A stretch of DNA of 64,000 bases from Caenorhabditis elegans (Eukaryota; Nematoda; Chromadorea; Rhabditida; Rhabditidae). A model generated the notes under the pieces. It saw only the letters and a program-made list of their open reading frames with translations, was not told where the DNA came from and did no database searches. A program made the position numbers and the translations under genes. The DNA is taken from NCBI RefSeq assembly GCF_000002985.6, contig NC_003281.10, forward strand, positions 2,046,001 through 2,110,000. Direction: 5' to 3'. Position 1 is the stretch's first letter. Each line of letters opens with the position of its first letter. Positions 1 to 9,439 of this stretch are shown here, one piece after another.

Positions 1-2362
1 TGAGGTGGTTGGAATGACGGTGGTGTCTGAAATTGTTGTATTATAGCGTTTTGAAAACATTCTTAGAATAGAAAGCTACAATAGTTAGAAATGGAAAAAA
101 GAACACAGTGGTTGCATGATTTTTTACACCAAAAATGTCTTATCTATAGTTCAATTTATGTGGCCTGTAGGGATATTATGGCCTAAATTTTTCCGTAGGA
201 GGTGATTGTAAATGAAAACCGTTCTAGTCTGAGCAACCGCTGGGCACTACAATGACTCTCATTTGCAATCACCTCCTACACAGGAAAACAACAGAACAAG
301 CGGGAAGAATGTAGGTCACAATAGACCGGCAGAGGCTCTCCACTATTGATATTACCGCCATAAATAAACGTACGTAGAGTCAGAAAGTCCCATTTCGCTT
401 TGATCTTCGAAAAATGCGGGAGATAAGTCGCAGACATCTTATCTGATTTTGCATGGCTAAGAGCGTGCAGACGTCACAATTTTTTGGGAAAACAATTCCC
501 GCATTTTTTGTAGATCAAACCGCAATGGGACAGCCTGACACAACGTGTTGTTCACTATTGTATGGACACAACAGTATGAAATAAAATAAATGATTTTCTG
601 TAATTTCAATGCGAATTTTACAAATTTGCCTACGTCTAAGCCTATGCCTAAGCCTAAACCTAAGCCTAAGGCGAGATCTAACCCTCATCCTAACCCTAAC
701 CCTAACCTTAAGCCTAAGCCTAAGCCTAATCTTCAGCCTAAGCTTAAGCCTAAACCAAAGCCTAAGCCTAAGCCTAAGCCTAAGCCTAAGTTGAAATTTT
801 TAGGCCAAATTTTAGGCCAAATTTAGGGTAAATAAATCTACAAAATTGGGCCCAAGTCCAAGCCTAGTCCAAAGCCTAAGTCTAAGCCTAAGCCCAAGCC
901 CAAGCCTAAGCCTAACCTCCAGCCTATCTCACCTGTGGAATAGTCCTCTGCTGCTGCCGGAACCCAAATCTCTGTGGATCCTGCTGCTGAAGCTGTTGCA
1001 TTTGCCAATTGAAATTCTGGCCAGCTCTCTGATGATTACCCGGGAATTGTCGGTTGTCTAGATTTAGAGAAGGTTGTCGGAAACTCGGATAACTCCTTGG
1101 TGGTTGGAAGTTTGAGGGCCGTGGTGGTGGCTGGTACCCTCTGGCCAGCGTCGGAGCCGGAGCTTCTTCTTGTCTTGGGGAGGGTGGTGGACGGAGGAAC
1201 GGACGGCCAATGGGCACTGCGTCATATGTTTGGGAGGATACCTGGTATTATTTTAAAGGGTAATTTTTGAAATGTGCTCTATATCAGCCTTAAAACAACA
1301 CCCATATTGCCTTGTTTTGAAATTTTGGGTCCCGCAGCGAAATCGGTTGTTTAAAGGCGCAGAAGGGATATATTTTTGAAAGTATGTGGAACCTATGCAT
1401 TTTTACACAAATTTCAAATACTTTTGATAAGTCTTAGAAAAAAATGGACTAAAAAGCTTCAAAATTGACAAAGTTATCGATTTTCGAAAATTTTCGAAAA
1501 ATTTCAAAAAATCAAAAATTTTATTTTTTCGAAATTTCGATTAATTTTCTTATCTTCAAACTGAAATTTTATTATTTTTGAATTAAAAAACCCTGTAGCT
1601 TCCAAATTACACCCATATTGCCGTGTTTCCTCAATTTAGGGTCCCGCCACGAAATTAAAGACGCATAAAAATTTTCCTATAGTTGACGAAATGTAGGCAA
1701 TATGGGTGTTATTTTGAAGCTGAGAATTAGTAGAATGCGAAAGTTAATTCGAAAAATTTTTTAAACCCCAAAAAATTTGCTAAAATATTCGAAATGTAGG
1801 AAAAAAAATTTTTCTCGAAATTCCTATTTTTCTAAAAAATTTCCAGACAAGATTTGAGTCAATTTTAAGCTCAAAATAAGCCAATTTAAATTTTAGAGAA
1901 CTAAAAAAAGTCCTAAAATCCGAAAATTTCTCACCAAAACCGGCAAAACGAGCCCTAAAATCAGTATTGGTATTGTGGGGCTCCTCCGACGTCGCATTTT
2001 TTTGTCTGAAATTATAAAACATTAGTTTTGCAGAGATATGAAGTAACAGAAGAAAATAAAATTTAAAAAAATCCAAAAAAAAAAAATTAAATTTCATTAA
2101 ATTTTTTTAAAAAAATTAAAAATTAAAATTTCCGAAAATGTTTTCCCAAAAAAAAAATTTTTTTACTCAAAAAAAACCCAGAATCCACGAAAAACGGCAA
2201 CTTTCCTCGGAATGCGGGAACTTGATTTTTTAGGCTTCTGCCTTTATCCCGAGATGATAAGAAGTCCCAGAGATAGTACTGCCTGGCAATAGGCGCCTGG
2301 TGATAAAGATAGTGATAACGAATTGGTGGGGGAGGAGGAAATTGTTGCCAGAATGCAATCAT
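1..2362 (-). CDS. Pro/Gln-rich protein, 5' part (partial, runs off left edge)
   Basis: Three exons can be joined in phase 0: 2362-2222 (starting at ATG, reading [18 protein letters not shown]), 1241-933 (acceptor ACCAG, donor CAG|GTGAGA) and 26-1 (acceptor AATTTCAG, reading TPPSFQPP). The middle exon is rich in Pro, Gln and Arg ([32 protein letters not shown]). No folded domain is visible and I do not recognise the family. It could be the disordered N-terminal region of a larger protein. Support comes from consistent phase across two introns and continued Pro-rich composition across the second junction. The first exon's donor (CAA|GTTCCC) is weak, so the start is less certain than the middle exon. 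Intron 2 holds the TTAGGC array and two foldback elements listed separately. Confidence 0.45.
196..278. repeat. Inverted repeat, 20-bp arms
   Basis: TAGGAGGTGATTGTAAATGA at 196-215 pairs with 259-278 with one mismatch, around a 43-base loop. It resembles a small foldback element. It lies in the intron of the Pro/Gln-rich gene model. Confidence 0.7.
379..539. mobile_element. Small MITE-like element with long terminal inverted repeats
   Basis: GTCAGAAAGTCC at 379-390 and GGACAGCCTGAC at 528-539 are near-complementary. The complementarity continues inward for about 30 more bases (387-420 against 498-532, about 30 of 34 matches) and includes the AAAAATGCGGG/CCCGCATTTTT core. Total length is about 161 bp with no coding capacity. 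This is the form of a non-autonomous DNA transposon. I could not define a target-site duplication. Confidence 0.65.
636..930. repeat. Interstitial telomeric TTAGGC repeats (CCTAAG strand)
   Basis: Runs of GCCTAA, the complement of the nematode telomere hexamer TTAGGC, occupy 636-790 and resume at 851-920 with scattered substitutions. Between them lies AT-rich spacer with TTTTAGGCCAAAT motifs. The block sits in an intron of the left-edge gene. Open frames of Pro-Lys or Leu-Ser dipeptides across it are by-products of the hexamer. Confidence 0.9.
1300..1725. repeat. Dispersed palindromic repeats of the CCCATATTGCC / GGGTCCCGC type
   Basis: Two degenerate copies. The clearer one (about 1595-1725) begins TTACACCCATATTGCC, contains GGGTCCCGCCACGAAA and ends with the inverse, GGCAATATGGGTGTTATTTT. 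The family recurs throughout the window, especially between 42 and 63 kb. Confidence 0.6.
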
Positions 2363-2399
2363 CAGGGTGAGTGAATCAACAAATTACATGGGAAAAGCT

Positions 2400-4600
2400 A
2401 AGAAAAAGGAGAAATTTGTTGGGAAAAAAATGGGAGAAATCGGAATTTTTTTGGGATGTTATGCCATTATTTTATCAATATTAGTGGATAATTGTAATTG
2501 TAATGGATTATGGTGATAAGTTGCTAAAAAAAAAAGATAATTTGTATAAATGGGCTGAAATTTGAATTTTCGAAGAAAAAAATTGGAAAAAAAATTTCGA
2601 AAATTTTTTTTTTTCCTAAAAATAATAATAATTTCTAATAATAATAAGGTTTTAACCGTTTTAGGAATTAAAAAATTGATTTTTCTGTCACTTTTCCCTT
2701 TAAAAGCTCTTTTCTAACTCAATTTTTAAATTTCGCGGGGTACTGTAGCTCCGAAAGTACGCAAACACCGCGAACCTACGACAAAATGCACCAATTATCG
2801 AAATCTTCTGCAAAAAAGGTTTTTTGGGGTAATTTTGCGCTTTGAAACTGAATTTTGATGTAAAAAGTGATAAAAATTGACGGCTTTGCAGATTTGTATA
2901 TTTTGCGGTGTTTGCGTACTTTCCAAGGTACAGTACCCCGCAGAAGCGCGGCAAAAGGTTGGGTACGGGTGAAAATAGCCGGGAAATTTGAATTTAACAG
3001 GAAAAACGTTTAAAAATAATATTTAAATTGAGAAATGCTGAAAAACCTTAAAAATAACGAAAAAAATCCAATTTTCTCGAAAATCACAAAGCATTACGTT
3101 CCTTATCAGTGATAAAATTATGCAAATGACAAAAATTTTCTCGGAAAGGAAAAGATAACAGAAAACAAAGAAAACGGGAAGGGATTAGCAGGTTTATGTA
3201 ATTCTCGATTTTCTTTTTGAAATTGAAATTTTGAAATTTTTCAAAACGCAATCAAGCTATCAATCTTAAGCTATTAATAAGTTGTGCATTTTTTCGTAAG
3301 TTGGTTGGTGTTTGCGTACTTTTGGAAGTACAGTACCCCGCGACATTTGAAAATTGAGCTAGAAAAGAGTTTTCGGTGTAAAAAGTGACAGAAAACTCAA
3401 TTTTTATTAAATGAATGGTTAAAAGCCAAATTATTTGTTTTTAAAGAAAGTTCTGAAAAAAAATTAAATTTTTTTTTTGAAACTTTGTATTTCGGTAAAA
3501 ACTGATAATTTCAGAAAACTATCACTTTTAGCCCGATTTAATGTCAAAAATCGGATTCAGAACGTCAATATACCCCTAGAAACCTCTTTTCCGCAAAATT
3601 AGTGCAATTTGTGCATTTTGTCGTGAGGTTCTCGGTGTTTGCGTACTTTCGAAGCTACAGTACCCCGCGAAAATCAAAATTTAAGCTAGAATGTTAGGCA
3701 AAAGCTTAATAAAGGTAAAACTAGCCGAGAAACACGAATTTTATAATGAAAAATTGAAAAAAAAAAGGTTTTAACTCTAGAAATGTGGTCAAATTTTTAA
3801 AATTTTCGCAAAAAAAGTCGGAAAACTCGGTTAGAAAAAATATAAAATCTTGTCAAAACCCACCCAGTTAAATAGACAAAGTGTGGGCGGAACAAGGGGC
3901 TCTGCAAGTTTTTCGACGAAAAGCCCACCACATTTATCATTTTGATGGGTCGAGGTGAGAGAAGGACTTGAATTGGAATTTGTCGTTCTACTCAAAAAAA
4001 GAGGTACATTATTATGTTATCTTAATGGGGAAAAATGTGATAAGACCACTTGGTGATAAGCTATCAATAGTTCGTTATTTTTTGGGAAAACAATTTTGGC
4101 AGAAAATATAAAATTTTAATTTTTTTTTCTAAAAATTTGTTTTTCCATAGGTTTAAAATTTTTTCGTTAAATTATAGAGTGGAAATAAAATTTCAAATAA
4201 TTTTTTTTTTTGAAATTTCCAATTTGTACCAAATTTTGGTGGGAACTTCAATGCTTTTCTTCAAATTTTAAATTTTGGCGGACAATTCTAACTTCAAAAT
4301 TTCTCTTCAACTTTTCAAAGGAGCTTCAAATTAAAAAAAAAACACCATAAAATTTTGGCGGGAAATTCAAACCATTTAGTAAAAAAAAAACGTAAAAATT
4401 GCTAACCTCGTAGAGAATATTATTTATGATTTTGACAAAAACATTAAAATTTTAAAGAAAAAATTATGAAAATCCGATTTCTAATTGTAGAGCTATTATC
4501 ACACAGAAACCCAATGGGAATGAAAATGAGAATTTCGGAAATTGAAACCTCATAAAAATTGTTGAAATTCAGGATTTTAGGATATAAAACTCACCGCACC
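2400..4600. repeat. AT-rich intergenic DNA with four GCGTACTTT / CAGTACCCCGC palindromic repeats
   Basis: No gene is seen. Four copies of a short motif occur in both orientations: about 2738-2771 (minus), 2908-2943, 3305-3342 and 3634-3669. Each joins TGTTTGCGTACTTT to TACAGTACCCCGC through 3-6 variable bases. A further copy is at 63858-63896. Several TGATAA GATA-type sites are scattered around 2514, 4030 and 4060 with no evidence of function. Confidence 0.6.
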
Positions 4601-5640
4601 CTTTTCCCGGGAGGGTTCATCGACACTTTCACCTCTGCATTTTATGGGAGGTAATGAAGGAACTGATAAGGATTAAAAGGCATAAAGGTGATAAGGGATA
4701 CTGTAGGAAAAAGGTATAAGCTGATATTGAAATAGATAAAATTTTGAAGAAGCTTATCAAAAAATCAACCGAAAATGCTTAAAAACGCGTAAATTTTTCG
4801 AAAATCGTAGTTTTTCGGGTTTTTTGGATTTTTTGAAATTTCGAAAATATAGTTTTGTAGTAGTAGTAACAGGTAGATTTGGTGTTTTAGCTAATAAAAC
4901 TTTAAAAAATAGTCCAAATTTAGCTTTCCGTCTTCAAGCAGTTAGTTTTTAACTACAAAGTTGTAGATAAACGTATGCTGAACAATTTGTCAGTGACCAA
5001 TTTTTTGATAAAACAAAAGCGAGCCGAGATATAGGTGCTCAAAGTTGAGTCGATGCACCATGTTCAACAACTACACTTTATCAGTTTTACTGGGTTTTTG
5101 TGATATCAAAAAGCGTTTTAATACAAGGTTTTGGAAAAAAAATCTGATAGAAACATTTAGTTAGTTTACAAATTTTTGATAAAATTGAATATAACCTAGA
5201 TATCAATAAGGAAACAAATTTAATTTTCCGGTCGATGCACCATGGCTCACACTAATTTTGGAAGCTCATAACTCGGTCAGTTTTTTGAATATCTAGGAAT
5301 TTTTAAATGGAACATTGTAGTAAAACCAAATATTATATTAATAAGAAAACCACTTAGATATAAACTGAGAAACAATTTCCGGCCGATGCACCATGTCTCA
5401 CACTAACTTTGGAAGCTCATAACACAGTCAGTTTTTTAAAAAAATATATCAAAAAATTTGAAATGTAACCTTGTAGTAAAACTGATTAAAAAAAATATTT
5501 TTTAATTTGAAAATTTTCTTGTAGGAGCTTTCAAAGTACGTTACACTGCAAAAAAACAAAAAATTTCAAAAAAAATTGATTCACTAATTATATATCTATA
5601 TCAACAATACTATATGAAACAAAAGGCCAAAACCGAACAT
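4601..5640. repeat. Intergenic region with direct repeats around GATGCACCATG
   Basis: Two copies of a segment of about 65 bp start at 5230 and 5371, share GATGCACCATG and TTTGGAAGCTCATAAC, and are spaced about 141 bp. A third, shorter match to GTCGATGCACCATGTTC is at about 5049. A cluster of GATA-type sites (CTGATAAGG near 4660, GTGATAAGG near 4690, TAGATAAAA near 4733) lies at the left. No coding region is apparent. Confidence 0.55.
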
Positions 5641-7770
5641 TTGCCGATATCTTCTTCTCATTCGATGACGAGGGGGGACACCAAGACACCCCACGAAAAA
5701 AAAAACGAGTTTACGGGTCCCCCAGGCGAACTAGGGGAGGCGGAAAATATAAAGGAGGAGGGGGGGGGGTAGGCGGTAATTGAGGTGATATATTTGTGTG
5801 AAGAGATGAGGAAGGAGGCGGCATGATGGGTATAATTAGAAGGAACTTTTGGAACAGTGAATTTATAAAATTTTAAAAATTCCGCGGAAATTTTTTTTTG
5901 CGGCAAATTTAAAAAATTACGAGATCTTGAACATTTTTAATTTTAACGCCAAGTTTATAATGTAAAATGTTTAGGTTGAATTTTCAAACTTTTCAAAAAA
6001 TTAAGATAACAATTTTTCCATATTTTTTAAAAATATTTTTATAAATATTTCAGACTCTAACAAATTTAGGCAGTTTTGGCATTTTTTTGGTTTTTTTTTG
6101 CATTTACGACCTTTTTTTGGACTAAACATCTCTTTTTTGGCCTAAAAATCTGTTTTTTTGGCTTAAAAATCTCGTTTTTGGCCTAAAATATTGAGCCATT
6201 GAATTTCAAAAAAAAAATAGAGAAAATTGATAAGAAATTCATAAACTCAAATATTTCGAAAAATTTACATATTCTTTGGCGGGAAAATTTTATTTTCATG
6301 TAAACTTTCATCAAAAAAAACCCCCCCAAAATTTTGGGATTTTGAATTAAACCATTTCAGACCGTAGGAAATGTAAATTTATAGGATTTTTTTCTAATTG
6401 TTATAGAAATAACTAATGTTAAAGTGTCTAACAACTGGAAATTGACAGGAATAAACGTTTTATGAACATTAAAAGTAAAATTGGAACATTTGAAAGTTCA
6501 AGAACATCCCGAAAACCAAGTAGCGCCAGAAGTCAATGGTCACTTGAACTCGCAACTTTTTGAACGTTTTTTTTTACTTCCTATTCAAAAAGTACAGTAC
6601 CACAAAGAACAACAAATTTCCAAAATAATGGAATTTTATTGATAGTTTGAATTTTTTTGAAAAAAATTTTTGGCCATAATTCAAAAAAATCAATTTTTTT
6701 CAGAATTAAAAAAAGAATTCTACGAAATCTCAAATTCTGAACACCATGTTCGCCTAAACCCAGCCGTTCTGTTACAGCAAAAGTGTTCAGATATATTCAG
6801 GGAGGTATACACAAGGTCATACTTTCGTTTGATATATTACTTGTCACTTTATCAATTTTTTTATCAGTGGATGTTCTTGACAAGTTTTTTGTAAGCTTTT
6901 TACAGGGAAAAAGTGTACTTTTGCAAAATAAAACAAAAAAAATTTAAAAATTTAGCGGGAAATTCAAACTCTTGTAAAAATTCTGGTAGGAAATGTTTAA
7001 TTTTTTTTTAATTTTAAAATAATTAAAAACAATTTTTTATTAATTCTTATTTATTTATTTTTTAGAATTTTTAATAAATTTTTGAAAAATGCTAACTGAA
7101 AAATTGTATTTTAAGAAAATTCTGGAGAAAAATTCCAATTTAAAAAAATTACAGAGGGAAATTCAAAATTTTTTAAATTCATATTTTTACAAAAAAATTT
7201 TTTTCTTAAAATTTAATAAAATTTAATATGTAAGGAGTTGGCGGGAAATTAAAGTTTTACAGAATATTCTGGTCGAAAATTGAAAAAAAAAGACATTTTT
7301 CTAACTAATTTGGCGGTAAGATTAAATTTATTTTAGATTCTAACGGGAAATTCAAATTTGGAGTATTTTTTTTTCAAATTATTACATTCATTGGAAATCA
7401 GAAAATGTTCAAAAAATTTGGCGGGAAAGTTCAAATTTCAATTTTTTTAAGAAAAAATTTGTGGAAGGAAATTTATTTCTAAATTAAATCTATAAAATTA
7501 CTGTTCATAGCGAGAAAACTGAATATAACTGTTTGCATATTCCCACAAATCTCGTCTCAAGGTTAATCTTGTTATCAGTTTTCAAAATTCCGTCACAATA
7601 GTACATGTGTTCATCGTCACCTCCAACTGATAACGCTGATAAGAAAATGGAAGATAGAAAGTGTTACGCAAATCATGATAACGTGGTAATTTGTAAAAAT
7701 TCTGGCCACTGTTGAACTAGAACCGTATCAAAAAATCTTTTATTCAACAGTTAATTTTTGAATTCCGGCC
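5641..7770. other. AT-rich intergenic DNA, G-rich island at 5665-5775
   Basis: Most of this stretch is low-complexity A/T sequence with scattered GGCGGGAAATTCAAA intron-type words. A purine-rich island at 5665-5830 (GGGGGG runs, GGAGGAGGGGGGGGG) stands out in composition. Four GATA-type sites lie at 7575-7685. No gene is convincing here. Confidence 0.5.
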
Positions 7771-7778
7771 GATCAAGT

Positions 7779-9026
7779 TCAAGCTGCGATCGGCGAAATT
7801 CGACAGGCAGGAATGATGTCAATGCTGAAATTAGATTGATATTTTTCTATTTAGTTGCAATGTCATTAAAATTACGATCTATCAAAAACGTGGGCGCCTG
7901 ACACGTGATATTCGAACACTATGTAATTCGGAGCAGTCTGGCTATTTGGATCTTCGCTATTGAATCTGTAGTTTTTCGTTCCGTCATGAGTTTCATCTTC
8001 AAACTCAAAGTTGTATGGTTCATCGTGATTGAGTGCAAGTCCGTCAAGAAATATAACACATTTATCCACTTTAGGAACTGATTCTGGAAAAAAAATGTGA
8101 TAAAATATTTAACCAAGTTGGCTGATTATCCAAACCTTTGAAAAATGCTTTCTCCATTGACTGTGCTGGTCCAGTCAAGCTCATCCCATCACCGTCCTTG
8201 CACAATGCTTGAGCATCTTTATAGGATTTACAAGCACTATTAGGAAAGTAGCGAACTCCAAGGCAAACATGCAATACTACATTCTTAGTGGCTCTTGGAA
8301 AATAGTTGAATTTTTAGGGCACACACTGCGAGTTAACTCAAAAAAGGTCAAAAAGAAACATTTAGTCACCTTAAAAGCTACAATGGATTCAGACGACTGC
8401 TCAAATCGTTCAATTGTAATATTTCCATATGGAAAACTGCGGCAGCCATCTCCTACTTTGTGTACAGCCTGTTAAAACATGTATACATTTATTAGATCAA
8501 TTAGAATAATATTTGACAGGTTTTGTCATATATACTCAAGCTTTGGGGGCTTCCAAAATGGGTAGAAGGTCTTCAAAGTAGGCCATAAAAAGCTTAAGCT
8601 CCCCGATTGAAGCTTTAGGTTCGACCAAGACCAGACAGGATCTCCGATTTGAAGCCAAGCTCAGGTGGGAGAACCAAGCTGTTCAGTGAGAGAGCCCAAT
8701 TTTTAATAATCCTGTATTCAGGGTAGACTCAATGTCTTAACTGTGGGAAAAAGGTTCAATGCTCCCAAAGGTGAGCCAATATACTTATACGATACCCCCA
8801 ATTTTTTGGAAAGCTCAGACTACCAAAGCCCAGCGTCCCAACAGCAGGTCCAAAATCAACTCACCAAGCAATTAATATCCCAATAACAAATTTTCATACA
8901 GTTACTCCACGAATCGATAATTTCGGTGTAACTACTATTGCCGAGTATTTGCCCGTATATTTCTATTAGTTTAAGATCATCATTAATAATTACTGGAAGA
9001 CTAAAAGTAAGAAATAGCAAGAGCAT
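7779..9026 (-). pseudogene. C-type lectin-like (CW + CTLD) pseudogene
   Basis: This is the broken tandem paralogue of the gene at 9440-11670. Exon 1 (9026-8865) encodes a signal peptide and the Cys-rich start of a CW/PAN-type domain (SWSNCMKICYWDINCL). Exon 2 (8468-8370) matches the paralogue closely. Exon 4 (8083-7876) and exon 5 (7824-7779, ending CRISPIAA) are recognisable. In exon 3 the first ~135 bp, including the splice acceptor, are missing: sequence jumps from the exon 2 donor region straight to GAGTTAACTCGC. One base is also lost where the paralogue reads AACTGTGTTTCC, which shifts the CTLD frame. The family is secreted and presumed carbohydrate- or ligand-binding; this copy should not make a complete CTLD. 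Confidence 0.8.
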
Positions 9027-9439
9027 CTTAGCAAATCTGGACACAATGCCAAAAACTTCCGAAAAGTTTCAAAACTAACGTTTTTATGACAGAACTCAAG
9101 GATTTTATTAACTTGGATACCAAAAAAGTAGTCGTTAAAACTGGCATCTACGCAAGACGGTTATATGACTGAGACGTTTTTGAATAATTTTTTCAAAAAT
9201 TCCCTAAATTATTCAACAATGTCTCAAATTAATACATGGATATAATATATTTCTGCATATAAGCTCTCAATTATTGGGAGTAGTTGAAATAGGTGCATTT
9301 CCAACACGATCTGAAAATTTATATTTAACTACAATATTACAAATAAGTACCTCAAAACTCACTTTAAATAAGTTTCTATATTCCGACACAATCATCAGAT
9401 TCATTAATTTAAAAAAAAATCCGATTGATGTGATTAAGA

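Noticed and set aside
590..826. Open frames of Pro-Lys and Leu-Ser repeats
   Set aside because: They are translations of the TTAGGC hexamer array and have no splice or homology support.
5658..5906. 82-codon minus-strand frame (Pro/Ser-rich)
   Set aside because: Driven by the G-rich island on the plus strand; no start context, splice partner or family resemblance.
6704..6804. Possible internal exon on the plus strand (TTTTTCAG acceptor, GAG|GTATAC donor, reading NSEHHVRLNPAVLLQQKCSD)
   Set aside because: The splice signals and composition look plausible, but I could find no partner exons on either side, so it stays unassigned.
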